Below, piece by piece: positions 9,283-18,635 of a stretch of 64,000 bases of DNA. This stretch comes from Photobacterium damselae (GTDB lineage: Bacteria; Pseudomonadota; Gammaproteobacteria; Enterobacterales; Vibrionaceae): positions 62,001 to 126,000 of the forward strand of contig NZ_PYOG01000010.1 of assembly GCF_003026815.1 (NCBI RefSeq), written 5' to 3'. Numbering within the stretch: position 1 is the stretch's first letter; every line of letters starts with the position of its first letter. The translations under genes and the position numbers were made by a program. Under the pieces are notes generated by a model. It saw only the letters and a list, made by a program, of their open reading frames with translations, was not told the DNA's origin and searched no databases.

Positions 9283-10308
9283 TTATGACGTTGATTCTTG
9301 AGTGTCATGGGAGACACAAGGCATCAGTTTATGCAAGATGATATGAGTGGCCCATATGGCAATAGACGTTAATATTACGGCTACGACAATAGAGCTAAAA
9401 CGATACAGTATCGAGAAAAATGCGTCTTTTTGCTCTGGAACCAAAGAGGTCGTTAATGGAACAGAAAGTGCTGACATGGCAGAAAATGCAATACTAGATT
9501 TAATACTCCCTTGTGCCAACCAAACACAGAAAAATCCTGCTGCAATTGTGTAGGCCATCCAGAATAAAAGCCCATTATCAATCCAAGTATATAATCCGAG
9601 TTGAATTATCATACCTGCACAGCACCCAAGAAATGTACCAATAATACGAATCTTGGCAGCTCCCATACTCCCTATTAGCGTCATTGGGGTTAAAACAATA
9701 AAGATAGACGCTTGAGCTGATAGAGAATCACTTAGATCACCAAATTGAAAAACCAAGTAAGCAACCATTGCAACTGTCCATCCCATTGCGGCTTGACGAA
9801 CCATGCCATATTCATCTTTGGTCACTTCATTATTTACCGTAACAGGCTGCGGAGTCGCGCACTCTGGCTCGGGAAATAAAAAGTAAGCTAAAGCGGTAAT
9901 GGGAGCCGTTGCTAAACCACACATCCAAAGATTAATACTAAACTCTTCAATATCAAAGAAGTTATAACTGGCGAAGTTTAATAAAATAGAGCCAATTAAT
10001 AAGCCAGTGAAACCAAATAGATAGGTGCTTTTATGCTGCATAGCTACACATTTAAATAGCATCATAATTGCAACGGCCATGGTCATCAACAATGGATAAG
10101 GTTGGAAGAAGCCAACAAGTAAGCTAACTTGAACCGTGACCCATACAATCCCTAAAACCAACTGAACATGCAGTGGTGTACTCCATCTGTCTGCTTGTAC
10201 TAACACAAACATAGGCAATAAGGCGGCGAAAAAACCATATGACCAGCCGAAGATCATACTAACGGCTAGCCCCATTGAACAGCCAAACCAAATCCGCATT
10301 GTTTTCAT
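9283..10308 (-). CDS. FUSC/DUF2955-type inner-membrane efflux component
   Basis: A 341-residue membrane protein with about ten hydrophobic segments in two blocks of five, separated by a short charged loop near residues 150-170. This is the layout of the FUSC/AaeB-like and DUF2955 families that work with an HlyD-type adaptor. The start ATG has AAGGAG well placed upstream. It lies 24 bases after the HlyD-type gene on the same strand, so the two form an operon. By analogy with AaeA-AaeB the pair may export aromatic or other small acids, but the substrate is an inference. The divergent LysR gene probably regulates it. Confidence 0.75.
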   Translation of the reverse strand: MKTMRIWFGCSMGLAVSMIFGWSYGFFAALLPMFVLVQADRWSTPLHVQLVLGIVWVTVQVSLLVGFFQPYPLLMTMAVAIMMLFKCVAMQHKSTYLFGFTGLLIGSILLNFASYNFFDIEEFSINLWMCGLATAPITALAYFLFPEPECATPQPVTVNNEVTKDEYGMVRQAAMGWTVAMVAYLVFQFGDLSDSLSAQASIFIVLTPMTLIGSMGAAKIRIIGTFLGCCAGMIIQLGLYTWIDNGLLFWMAYTIAAGFFCVWLAQGSIKSSIAFSAMSALSVPLTTSLVPEQKDAFFSILYRFSSIVVAVILTSIAIWATHIILHKLMPCVSHDTQESTS

Positions 10309-10332
10309 ATCGGACTCCTTATGCTCTATTGA

Positions 10333-11400
10333 TTAGTAGATGTAGTGGAATACACTCGCAATCCAAATTTCAGCAGAAGCCATAAATTGCCAAATTGGAT
10401 TTTCAGTTGGATAAATAACAACTGTTGCCCGAGAGCCTACAAATAATTGTTTTGGCATTGGTTCTTCGCTTACTAAATTGACACGAATTCGTTGAGCATC
10501 ACGAACCCAACGATTATTAACTTCAACTGTGGTTAATTGGCCATTTGGATTTTGTTGTGCAGAAGAGACACCAAAGTCACGACTGGCAATTTTGAAATCA
10601 AATACTTCGCCTGGTAGGGCATCATAAGTAACGTATGCGGCAGATTTATCATTAATGAGCGCGGTCGCTTTTTCACGAAAATCAGCTGATACCCACATGT
10701 TATCTGTCGGTATAAAAGTAAGAATCGGTTTATTGGCACTCGCCATCGTACCTTCATCTAGCTGCATATTGGTGATGACACCATTGCTAGGTGCTTTAAC
10801 TTGGGTATGAGATAGGTCTAATTCTGCTTGCTTTAAAGCATTCTCAGCCGCATGGACCATAGTACTGTCGCCAGGAGTTGAGCCTAGCTTTGCTTGAATC
10901 ACGAGTAATTGTTGCTTAGCTGCTGCAAGGTTAGAACGTGTTACTTTATCTTGAGCAAAAGCATTGTCACGCATGGACTGCGAAACTAAATTTTTATTAG
11001 CTAATTTTTGGATTCGATTATATTCACGATTTGCATTGTTATAAGCTGCTTGCGCCGTGGCAATTTGTGCTCTGGCTGCATCGGCTTGGGCATATAGCGC
11101 CGTTTCTTGTTCGTGAGCTTGGGCTAAGTTTACTTTAGCGCGCTCTACAGCAATCTGATATTTACTGTCATCTATAGTAAATAATAGTTCGCCTTTTTTA
11201 ACGTCCTGATTATTTTTAACTTTTACCGATGTTACATTGCCTGATACTTCTGGAGCTATCTGTACAACATAGCCATGAACACGACTTTCAGTAGTTAAGG
11301 GTGCATGGCGATCAGCAACAATAATGTATGCTAAAAAGATTAAAAACAAAATGATAAGACATCGCATCCAACGGCGGAAAGCAGATTCTGCAGTTTGCAT
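10333..11400 (-). CDS. HlyD/EmrA-type membrane-fusion (periplasmic adaptor) protein
   Basis: A protein of 355 residues from the ATG at 11400; the longer frame starts with TTG at 11433 and adds only eleven unlikely residues. One N-terminal membrane anchor (CLIILFLIFLAYIIVA) is followed by a lipoyl/barrel-sandwich half (VSGNVTSVKVKNNQDVKKGE), an Ala/Gln-rich alpha-hairpin coiled coil of about 100 residues, the second lipoyl half (LDLSHTQVKAPSNGVI) and a beta-barrel. This is the EmrA/AaeA plan. It bridges the inner-membrane partner encoded next to it and an outer-membrane channel found elsewhere. It is the first gene of the operon, divergent from the LysR regulator with about 100 bp between them. 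Confidence 0.88.
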   Translation of the reverse strand: MQTAESAFRRWMRCLIILFLIFLAYIIVADRHAPLTTESRVHGYVVQIAPEVSGNVTSVKVKNNQDVKKGELLFTIDDSKYQIAVERAKVNLAQAHEQETALYAQADAARAQIATAQAAYNNANREYNRIQKLANKNLVSQSMRDNAFAQDKVTRSNLAAAKQQLLVIQAKLGSTPGDSTMVHAAENALKQAELDLSHTQVKAPSNGVITNMQLDEGTMASANKPILTFIPTDNMWVSADFREKATALINDKSAAYVTYDALPGEVFDFKIASRDFGVSSAQQNPNGQLTTVEVNNRWVRDAQRIRVNLVSEEPMPKQLFVGSRATVVIYPTENPIWQFMASAEIWIASVFHYIY

Positions 11401-11503
11401 AATTAACTCGATTGATAGAGAAAAACATTCCAAACATTATAGAAATTGCTGACTCGATTAAATAGAATGACAAATATGACATTTGAGACCTAAAAGTAGG
11501 ACA

Positions 11504-12382
11504 ATGAAAGTATCATTTGATGATTTATACTTGTTTATGTTGACTGTTCGTCATGGCGGGATCAGTTCAGCTGCGAAAGCGTATTCGATGCAACGTTCAA
11601 AGGTAAGTCGTCGATTACAAGAGTTAGAAAAATCAATAGGATGTCAGTTACTTATTCGTACAACACGCCATATCGAATTGACTGAAAATGGTCGAGCATT
11701 GTATGAACAAATCAGTCAACCATTAACATCTGTCAATCAAGCGGTGAATCTATTAGAGAGTCGGCAAAAGGAGCTTCAGGGTGTTTTGCGAGTTGCTGTT
11801 CCTGCGGCATTAATCACATCTAGTATGTTTTCTGCTCTTATTGAACGTTATGCTCAAGACTTTCCAGGTGTTGCACTTGAAATAGAACAAAGGCAAGACA
11901 GTGTTGATTTAAAAAGAGAAAATATTGATCTTCAATTAATTCCAAATAATATCAAAGTAGTTAATTTAGATTATGTTCAACAAACGTTATTACCTTTTCC
12001 TTGTGTATTAGTCGCATCGCCAAATTATCTAGTCTCTAAACCCGAACCAAAACATTTTGATGATCTTTATGATCATAAAATACTCGTGAGCCGCTATAAC
12101 GTTAATGCCTTGCCGGATGAGCTTAATAAACGTTTAATTTCTGATGATCTTCATCTTATTCAGCATATGGCGATAACGGGTCATGGTATTGCTTTATTGC
12201 CGTTAATATTGGTAAGAAGTGCATTAGAAGCAGGGGATTTATGTTGCGTATTAGCTGATGAGAAGCATCCAGAGATTAAACTTACGTTGGTTTATCCTGC
12301 TACTCAATATTTACCTGAAAAAACCCGAGCAATGGTTAAATTACTCCGAGATGTTTTTGTTCATGGGGTGGCGAGTTTGTAA
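11504..12382 (+). CDS. LysR-family transcriptional regulator
   Basis: A 292-residue regulator. The N-terminal winged helix-turn-helix has the usual GGISSAAKAYSMQRSKVSRRLQELEKS core, and a two-lobed effector domain starts near residue 90 (LQGVLRVAVPAAL). I use the ATG at 11504 because AGTAGGA stands just before it; a TTG at 11483 would add seven residues. It is divergent from the HlyD/FUSC pair, the classic arrangement for a LysR protein that controls the adjacent operon and itself. The inducer is unknown; AaeR is a reasonable functional analogue but not shown to be orthologous. Confidence 0.88.
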   Translation: MKVSFDDLYLFMLTVRHGGISSAAKAYSMQRSKVSRRLQELEKSIGCQLLIRTTRHIELTENGRALYEQISQPLTSVNQAVNLLESRQKELQGVLRVAVPAALITSSMFSALIERYAQDFPGVALEIEQRQDSVDLKRENIDLQLIPNNIKVVNLDYVQQTLLPFPCVLVASPNYLVSKPEPKHFDDLYDHKILVSRYNVNALPDELNKRLISDDLHLIQHMAITGHGIALLPLILVRSALEAGDLCCVLADEKHPEIKLTLVYPATQYLPEKTRAMVKLLRDVFVHGVASL

Positions 12383-12395
12383 GTTTTATATTAAA

Positions 12396-12424
12396 AACGC
12401 CGACGTGGGCATTCGTCGGCGTTA
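12396..12424. terminator. bidirectional terminator
   Basis: AACGCCGACG (12396-12405) pairs perfectly with CGTCGGCGTT (12414-12423) between two convergent genes. The T-tract is short on both sides. Confidence 0.75.
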
Positions 12425-12438
12425 ATGGACAAATCAGG

Positions 12439-12711
12439 CTACTGAGCTTTCTTTTCCATTGCTAGTCGATATTCATCAACATCATGGACCCATGAAGGTT
12501 TATTGATGTATTTTCCGATAGCAATAGCTGGAATAATAAATAAAAACATGGTGGTAGCTTCTTTCAAAAACGCAATAGCTTGAGCTGTATCATGTGATAA
12601 ATAATTGAGTAGAGCGAGGGCGCAAGTAATGATCCCCAACATAACCAACACCGCAAATCCAACTAAGGTTAAACCAAGAAGTTCACGAAAATAGAGTTTA
12701 GACGCTTTCAT
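12439..12711 (-). CDS. small two-helix membrane protein, unknown function
   Basis: A 90-residue protein with two hydrophobic helices (about residues 11-35 and 48-65), a short loop with a helix (YLSHDTAQAIAFLKEA) and a charged C-terminal tail ending in MEKKAQ. I do not recognise the family. GGAG sits just before the ATG. The 5' leader is unusual: a GC-rich stretch bounded by an 8-bp inverted repeat at 12727-12765. It is upstream of and divergent from the YfcC-type carrier, so it could be an accessory membrane subunit, but that is only context. Confidence 0.7.
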   Translation of the reverse strand: MKASKLYFRELLGLTLVGFAVLVMLGIITCALALLNYLSHDTAQAIAFLKEATTMFLFIIPAIAIGKYINKPSWVHDVDEYRLAMEKKAQ

Positions 12712-12726
12712 TTTACCACTCCTTTA

Positions 12727-12765
12727 CTGTGATCGCGGGCGCGTCTGGGGGCGGAGGGATCACAG
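12727..12765 (-). promoter_or_regulatory. GC-rich leader stem-loop
   Basis: CTGTGATC at 12727-12734 is complementary to GATCACAG at 12758-12765. The loop is C-rich on the minus strand, in a region that is otherwise strongly AT-rich. It falls within the last 55 bases before the start of the 90-residue membrane protein, where it could affect translation or bind a regulator. Function is inferred from position only. Confidence 0.4.
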
Positions 12766-12828
12766 AGGCTATTCAGTCCTAAGAATAATTACGCTGTTAT
12801 TAATACTACTCTGATTGGAAGTGGGAGT

Positions 12829-12844
12829 AGTGATGTGGATCACA
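12829..12844. promoter_or_regulatory. candidate CRP (or FNR) site
   Basis: The 16-base sequence AGTGATGTGGATCACA matches the CRP consensus TGTGA-N6-TCACA in nine of ten informative bases. It also resembles an FNR box (GTGAT-N4-ATCAC). It lies in the divergent gap, 118 bp from the small membrane gene and about 370 bp from the YfcC-type gene. Confidence 0.5.
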
Positions 12845-13211
12845 AAAATATTTTCATAATGATGAACGTGCTTAAATGCATAGTTTTATGAGATAAGAAC
12901 ATCATTTTCTAAGAAAAATAAATGAAAAATCACATACATAGTTAAAAGGCAAATTGCATACCTAATAATGATTTTTTCATCTCTAAAAATGCAAAATAAC
13001 AAATCAATTAAATATTAATGAAATAAAATTCTTACTAAAGTTAACAGTGATAAGAGATATTATGATTTCTTAGTATTTTAGTTGGATAATTATGTACTAT
13101 TTTCTGAAATAAATACCAATTGAAAATATTAAAGATCTTTTATCTGTTAAATAACGTATATTTGTATGATAGCTTCATTAAATATGTACTTGTTCAAATA
13201 AGGATATATTT

Positions 13212-14744
13212 ATGAATAAGATTTTTGGCTTTTTTAAGAGCATGACTTTTCCTAGTGCATTTACCATCCTCTTTTCTATTACTATTATTGCGGTTGCATT
13301 TACTTGGATTATTCCTGCTGGTTCCTATTCAAAGCTGTTGTATAACACCAGCGATAAAATGTTGCAGATTACCTCTCCTGTCGGTGAAGTAACACAAGTT
13401 AATGCAACTCAAACTGAACTGGATAGGTTAAATATAAAAATTAATATCGATCAATTTACCTCTGGTGTAATACGAAAACCAATTGCTATCCCTGATACTT
13501 ATGAAGAAGTTGCTCCAATTCATAAAGGGATGATGGATGTAACACAAAGCATGGTTGAAGGCACAATTGAAGCTGCTGATATTATGGTGTTCATTTTAAT
13601 TCTAGGTGGAATGATCGGCATAGTTAACAAGACAGGTTCCTTTAATTCAGGCTTAATTGCACTATCTCATAAAACGAAAGGACATGAATTTCTACTTGTT
13701 TTTTCAGTGAGTCTTGTGATGGCTTTAGGAGGAACAACCTGTGGTTTAGAAGAAGAGGCGGTAGCATTTTACCCCATTCTTGTACCAATCTTTTTATCCT
13801 TAGGTTACGACTCTATTATTTGTGTGGGCGCGATATTTTTAGCAGGTTCAATGGGAAGTACTTTTTCTACCATAAATCCATTTTCTGTTGTTATCGCTTC
13901 TAATGCTGCAGGAATTCCATTTACAGAGGGGATTGTTTTTAGGACTTTAGGTTTAATCATCGCTTTTTCTGTTGTTATCTCTTATTTGTATTGGTACGCT
14001 AAAAAAGTAAAACAGACACCGTCTTTCTCTTATACCTACTCTGATCATGAAGCATTTGAAAAAAGATTTTTAGAAGATGTGAATCTTGATGCTCCCGCTC
14101 CATTTAATATTAGAAAAAAATTAATTCTTACTCTATTTGTTGCCGCATTTCCCCTAATGATATGGGGTGTCTCTGTCGGTGGGTGGTGGTTTCCTTCGAT
14201 GGCCGCATCATTTTTAACTATCACCATTGTGATTATGTTTATTTCAGGTTTAAAAGAAAAAGAGCTCATTGATTCATTTATTAAAGGGGCTTCAGAATTA
14301 GTCGGTGTGTCCCTTATTATTGGCTTAGCAAGGGGAGTTAATATCGTATTGGATCAAGGTATGATCTCAGATACGATTCTTTTTTATGCTTCTAATATTG
14401 TATCTGGTATGGAAGGCAGTATTTTTATTATATCGATGATGTTTGTCTTCTTTTTGCTGGGCTTTATTGTTCCTTCCTCTTCAGGGCTTGCTGTTTTATC
14501 AATGCCAATAATGGCTCCATTAGCAGATACCGTGGGGATCCCAAGAGATATTGTGGTTTCAGCTTATAACTGGGGACAATATGCAATGCTATATTTAGCA
14601 CCAACAGGGCTCATATTAGCGACGTTACAGATGTTAGATATGTCATATAATAAGTGGTTAAAATTTGTATGGCCTATGGTGCTCTTTGTCCTTAGCTTTG
14701 GTGCTATTTTGCTTGTGATTCAGGTGAAACTGAGTGGTGCCTAG
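13212..14744 (+). CDS. YfcC-family membrane transporter
   Basis: A 510-residue integral membrane protein with about twelve helices and a large polar loop near residues 50-105. The hallmark is MALGGTTCGLEEEAVAFYPI at about 173-192 together with LAGSMGSTFSTINPFSVVIA, as in YfcC and related short-chain-acid or amino-acid carriers (the ArcD/DcuC superfamily). FIVPSSSGLAVLSMP near the C-terminus is the matching second half-site. AAGGA precedes the ATG. The substrate is not known from sequence; uptake or exchange of a basic amino acid or dicarboxylate would fit the family. It is convergent with the DUF4336 gene. Confidence 0.85.
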   Translation: MNKIFGFFKSMTFPSAFTILFSITIIAVAFTWIIPAGSYSKLLYNTSDKMLQITSPVGEVTQVNATQTELDRLNIKINIDQFTSGVIRKPIAIPDTYEEVAPIHKGMMDVTQSMVEGTIEAADIMVFILILGGMIGIVNKTGSFNSGLIALSHKTKGHEFLLVFSVSLVMALGGTTCGLEEEAVAFYPILVPIFLSLGYDSIICVGAIFLAGSMGSTFSTINPFSVVIASNAAGIPFTEGIVFRTLGLIIAFSVVISYLYWYAKKVKQTPSFSYTYSDHEAFEKRFLEDVNLDAPAPFNIRKKLILTLFVAAFPLMIWGVSVGGWWFPSMAASFLTITIVIMFISGLKEKELIDSFIKGASELVGVSLIIGLARGVNIVLDQGMISDTILFYASNIVSGMEGSIFIISMMFVFFLLGFIVPSSSGLAVLSMPIMAPLADTVGIPRDIVVSAYNWGQYAMLYLAPTGLILATLQMLDMSYNKWLKFVWPMVLFVLSFGAILLVIQVKLSGA

Positions 14745-14775
14745 TAACGTAACTATATAAGGTTTACTGGAGAAT

Positions 14776-15486
14776 TCATTCTTCATGGTTTGATAAAGGT
14801 AGCGTGTCATTTAAGACCCAATGAAAAGCTTTCGCAAAGAGAGCTTTTCCATCTGTTTCAATAACTTGTCCATGTGAAAGAATAATTCGGTCAAAAGGCC
14901 AAGTAAGAATTTCTTGTAAAGACTGGCGCATTCGAGTTTTATTGTGAAAGCTCAATCGCCAGTAATAAGGCATAGCAGGGTTGAAATAACAACCATTGAT
15001 TAAGCCTAATAAAATTGAAATAGGAGAGGTTCGATTTTTTAACCACACCAATGAATCCCCGATAATTAATGTACGAGACAGAGGGTCACAAAATATTACT
15101 TCTTCCATGGTGTCACTGCCTTTAAGGACGGTTTGCAGTAATTGTCCGTGCCATAAAGGTTCAGTTTTAGTGTTTAGGGTGCCATCAAAAACCAGATCAG
15201 AGCGTTTTTGTTGTAACCCTGGTGGGGCATAAAAATAAGCCGATGGATAAGCTAACCACCATTCAGATAAAAACAGATGGTGGTTAAGGTTTGGTGTGAC
15301 AACCATTGCAACGTGTCCGAGCTTTGATAGCTCAAGTTGCAGTTGTGTGGTCAGTTGGATTGGCGAATGAATGAAGAGTTTCTCGTCCGCTAATTTAATG
15401 ATGGTCATACGACTACCAACAGCAATCCCCAATTGTGAAAATTGCCCATCTTGGTACCAGATACGATCCTTCATCCATTCAATCAT
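14776..15486 (-). CDS. DUF4336 protein (metallo-beta-lactamase-like)
   Basis: A 236-residue soluble protein whose pattern fits DUF4336, which resembles the metallo-beta-lactamase fold. Visible pieces are MTIIKLADEKLFIHSPIQLT, a histidine pair in VVTPNLNHHLFLSEW, and DPLSRTLIIGDSLVWLK, where an acidic residue is in a metal-ligand-like position. The C-terminal FDRIILSHGQVIETDGK has the His-Gly expected late in the fold. Whether it binds metal or is catalytic is unknown. AAGGAA precedes the ATG. It lies 18 bases past the malT stop on the same strand, so it may be cotranscribed with malT. Confidence 0.75.
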   Translation of the reverse strand: MIEWMKDRIWYQDGQFSQLGIAVGSRMTIIKLADEKLFIHSPIQLTTQLQLELSKLGHVAMVVTPNLNHHLFLSEWWLAYPSAYFYAPPGLQQKRSDLVFDGTLNTKTEPLWHGQLLQTVLKGSDTMEEVIFCDPLSRTLIIGDSLVWLKNRTSPISILLGLINGCYFNPAMPYYWRLSFHNKTRMRQSLQEILTWPFDRIILSHGQVIETDGKALFAKAFHWVLNDTLPLSNHEE

Positions 15487-15504
15487 ACAATTTCCTTATC
15501 GTTA

Positions 15505-18213
15505 TTAAATCCCCATTAGACCAATAAGCTCTTCTGCTGTGGTTATGGCTTCCTGACGATTGGCAATTCCTAGCTTTTGATACAAATTACGGATATGAGT
15601 TTTAATGGTCGTTGCTGCAACATCAAGCTCTGATGCAATTTGTTCATTACTGTAACCTGAATAAATTAATCCTAAAACCTGCCATTCTCGTTGGGTGAGG
15701 GGGCTGGTGCGGATAAGCTCAGGAATATTGGGTAGCGTTAACAGTTTCTCGACAAAGTCTTCATCGAAATGAACAGAGCGTGTCCGTTCTTTATTATTCA
15801 TTTCACGCAGTAGTTGCTGAGCTCGATACAATGCTAGATCGGAAAGATGCTGTTTTTGAATCAATTCATCGAGTAGTTTTGCCACAATTTCGGCATCACA
15901 TAGGAAGTTACCAACCATGCCTGTATTATTAGTCAACAATAATGCATTTTTGAGTTTACTCAAAGCAACTTCTTTATTACCCATCTGTTTATAGATAACG
16001 GCTTCGAGTACTAGATTTCGGTTATTATCTGTGACTAGATTATGTTGCTGGCATGCCGCATCAAGCATATTCATAATGTCTAACGCTTGCTGATAATGGC
16101 CCAGATACATGTTGGCGCGAGCAATATTACGCCACTGCAGTTGCTGAAAGTGATTACATGCCTGTTGTGGTTGCTCTGCTTTTACTAAATAGTGCTCAAT
16201 GGCTGTAATTTCGCCTTTTTGATGCCAATAAAGAAGGCTAGAAAACTCGCTGTTTGCCCGCCAATCAATATGAAAAGCAGAACGTTCCATTAATTCATCA
16301 CATAAAGTTAGGTAACGAGCGGCTTTGTCTAATTCCCCACGAGTTAATGCGATTCGAGCTAACATTGAGTAAGCGTGTAAAGAGTAATTATCTTCAAAAG
16401 GCGCTAAAACATCTAAGCTTTTTTGTGCGCATTCTTCCGCTTCATCTAATCGATTCCAACACCATAAAATTTGAGCTTTTAGGCGTAGTACAAATTCATG
16501 AAGAGGGACTTGTTGTAAATGTTGTTCACGAATTAATTTGAAAGCTTGTTCCAGAAGTTCAAAGGCCGCTTGTACATAACCTTGTGCCACCAGTATTTCA
16601 CTTTGTTGGATCAGAGCCCATAGAGCTTGGTGGTATACATGGTATTGACGCGCTAATTTTTCTGTCTGTTGCATCATAGGTAAAGCACGGTTTAGGTTAC
16701 CGATGCAGTGGTGAACTTCACCAACAACAGAGGTTGCAACAATGCGACTGCGATAGGTATTTGATGGTAATTGCCCTAATGATAACTCAGATAATTCAAG
16801 GGCCTCTTGTGGATTGTTTTGGTTAATCGCAACTTGAGCGCGTAAGGCATTAAATTCACCTTGCAAGCCATCATCCAGAGTAATATTACGATGAGTCATT
16901 TCAATTTCAGCTTCGTTGAGCAATGCGCCTACGTCATCATATTGGTGCTGGCTTTGTGCTAACCAGGCTCGTAATAAAGCAAGACGAGGAGTGCTAAATA
17001 AAGCATCACGGCTTAGCGCACTAATTGCTCCTTCAAGTAATTTTAATTCACCATGATGAAAGAGTTTCCAGCCATGCTCGACAATAATATCAACAGTCAG
17101 CTGTTCATTTTGTCCTTTTAATGCATGGGCTAATGCTTGCTGTGGGCTATTTTGTTTCAGCCATGCTTGAGCTGCAAGAGTATGAAGATGATCTTGCTGT
17201 TCTGGTAACCGACTATGACGCTGGTGGTTAAGAAATTCTGCAAATAAGTTGTGGAAGCGGTACCAGTTATCATCGCTATCTAAGGTTGTTAAAAATAAAC
17301 CAAAGCGATTTAACGATTCAAGTTTCGCTAGGCTATCACAATAACCTGTTAGTTCTGTTACTAATACAGCATTAAAGGTATCGAGTACCGAGCACTGTAA
17401 TAAGAATTGCTGTGTTTCATCATCCAATTGATCAAACACTTCTTCAGCCAAGTAATCCCATAGATGACCGCGATTAAATTGAGCCATGGAAAGGGCGGAT
17501 TGAGCCAAATGCTGTGGTTTTTGTTGAGCGTGGAGAGCAATTAATTGTAGCGCAGATGGCCATCCCTCAACTTGAGAGTGCAATGTGTGTAGCACTTGAG
17601 GTTCCACATCGGCTTTTATTCTTTGGCCAAAAAAGCGTTCTGTCTCTTCTTCATCAAAAGCAAGCCATTCGTTATCAACTTCAATCAGTTGATCTCGAAC
17701 GCGAAGATTCGCCGTATTAAGTGGTGGTTGGGTGCGACTGGTTAAGACTAAAGTTAGGTTATCTGGCATATGTTTTAAAAAGAAACGCATGCCATCGTGA
17801 ATGTCTTCATTGGTGATGACATGATAATCATCTAATACCAAATAAGTTTGCTGTTGGTAATCGGCAATTTCTGCAAATAACTCACCAAACAAAGTGGTTA
17901 GGCACGCAAATTGGCGACGTTCTGCCATAGCTTGAGTTTTAGGTGCTGCATCTGAAGTGCCACGGTTTAGCGCTTGAATCAGATAGTTAGCAAAGCGAAA
18001 AGTATCATTGTCGTTATCATCAAGGTTTAGCCAGCCCGTGGTTGGGTGCTCACTAAGCCATTGAGCTGCCATGGTTGTTTTTCCGTAACCTGCTGGAGAG
18101 CGGAATAAAACCAAACGATAAAATGGAGCATGCTCAAGGGTGGCTAACAGTCTTGGGCGCAAAATTGCGTTGTATAGACGGGCTGGGCGAGTGAGTTTCG
18201 ATGGTATCCACAT
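15505..18213 (-). CDS. malT: maltose regulon activator MalT
   Basis: A 902-residue STAND-class regulator, essentially the E. coli length (901). I start it at [13 protein letters not shown] (ATG at 18213), which matches E. coli MLIPSKLSRPVRL; the upstream 13 codons are not expected. The nucleotide-binding domain has Walker [10 protein letters not shown] at about residues 39-47 and Walker [10 protein letters not shown] long superhelical repeat domain senses maltotriose, and a C-terminal LuxR-type helix-turn-helix ([20 protein letters not shown], then [14 protein letters not shown]) binds DNA. It activates maltodextrin genes, here the divergent malP-malQ and probably glgB. The identification is firm. 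Confidence 0.97.
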   Translation of the reverse strand: MWIPSKLTRPARLYNAILRPRLLATLEHAPFYRLVLFRSPAGYGKTTMAAQWLSEHPTTGWLNLDDNDNDTFRFANYLIQALNRGTSDAAPKTQAMAERRQFACLTTLFGELFAEIADYQQQTYLVLDDYHVITNEDIHDGMRFFLKHMPDNLTLVLTSRTQPPLNTANLRVRDQLIEVDNEWLAFDEEETERFFGQRIKADVEPQVLHTLHSQVEGWPSALQLIALHAQQKPQHLAQSALSMAQFNRGHLWDYLAEEVFDQLDDETQQFLLQCSVLDTFNAVLVTELTGYCDSLAKLESLNRFGLFLTTLDSDDNWYRFHNLFAEFLNHQRHSRLPEQQDHLHTLAAQAWLKQNSPQQALAHALKGQNEQLTVDIIVEHGWKLFHHGELKLLEGAISALSRDALFSTPRLALLRAWLAQSQHQYDDVGALLNEAEIEMTHRNITLDDGLQGEFNALRAQVAINQNNPQEALELSELSLGQLPSNTYRSRIVATSVVGEVHHCIGNLNRALPMMQQTEKLARQYHVYHQALWALIQQSEILVAQGYVQAAFELLEQAFKLIREQHLQQVPLHEFVLRLKAQILWCWNRLDEAEECAQKSLDVLAPFEDNYSLHAYSMLARIALTRGELDKAARYLTLCDELMERSAFHIDWRANSEFSSLLYWHQKGEITAIEHYLVKAEQPQQACNHFQQLQWRNIARANMYLGHYQQALDIMNMLDAACQQHNLVTDNNRNLVLEAVIYKQMGNKEVALSKLKNALLLTNNTGMVGNFLCDAEIVAKLLDELIQKQHLSDLALYRAQQLLREMNNKERTRSVHFDEDFVEKLLTLPNIPELIRTSPLTQREWQVLGLIYSGYSNEQIASELDVAATTIKTHIRNLYQKLGIANRQEAITTAEELIGLMGI

Positions 18214-18379
18214 AATTCTTACTTCACTTATCGGTTGCCAGATAAACGACAACAGTAGGGATTTATTAAGATTTGATAAAAATGTGTCCTACATATTTAT
18301 TCAAACCTAATTTATTTATGTTTACTTTACCTGTTTAGAGGCAAATTCGATGCGATATCTTTCATCTCAACCCTAAATT

Positions 18380-18395
18380 TATGAGTGCTGTCACA
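18380..18395. promoter_or_regulatory. candidate CRP site
   Basis: TATGA-GTGCTG-TCACA matches the CRP consensus TGTGA-N6-TCACA except for one base. It lies between the divergent malT and malP genes, where cAMP-CRP control is established in E. coli. Confidence 0.55.
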
Positions 18396-18474
18396 TATCT
18401 AACCTATGCAACTAAATAATAACGGGCAATTTACACATTGTTCAATACTATAGATTGCATATGTACTTTTCAGT

Positions 18475-18570
18475 CTCCGCCCTCAAACTGCGGTGAATGT
18501 CACAAAATACAGGGAATTAACGTCACTACGCCCTTGCTACTCCTCCCTAATCTTTTCTTTTTAGGAGGAT
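18475..18570. promoter_or_regulatory. candidate MalT boxes upstream of malP
   Basis: The MalT box consensus is GGGGA(T/G)GAGG. Three purine-rich matches are seen: GAGGGCGGAG on the minus strand at 18475-18484, TAGGGAGGAG on the minus strand at 18540-18549, and TAGGAGGATG on the plus strand from 18562. Spacing and orientation differ from the E. coli malP promoter, so the sites are candidates. The last one is also a good ribosome-binding-site sequence, but it is not followed by a plausible gene start other than malP 66 bases further on. Confidence 0.45.
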
Positions 18571-18635
18571 GTTTTTATGGCACTAAGGGCGCAGGATAGA
18601 AAGTAATCGGACTAATCGAAGAGTGAGATAGCAAC

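Larger units (their letters stand above)
12712..13211. other. 500-bp divergent regulatory gap
   Basis: Apart from the GC-rich leader stem-loop and the CRP/FNR-like site listed separately, this gap is very AT-rich and has no coding potential that I can see. It should carry promoters for the small membrane protein and the YfcC-type transporter. Confidence 0.5.
18214..18635. other. malT-malP divergent control region
   Basis: A 422-bp gap between the activator gene and its target operon. It contains the CRP-like and MalT-box-like sites listed separately. No coding sequence or RNA gene is evident. Confidence 0.6.

Noticed and set aside
15505..18213. Long plus-strand open frames opposite malT
   Set aside because: They lack ribosome-binding sites and protein-like composition and are shadows of the coding strand; malT is certain.
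18489..18504. Second CRP-like site near malP (GGTGAATGTCACA)
   Set aside because: The half-sites are too close together for the 6-base spacer of a CRP site; only the site at 18380-18395 keeps the spacing.
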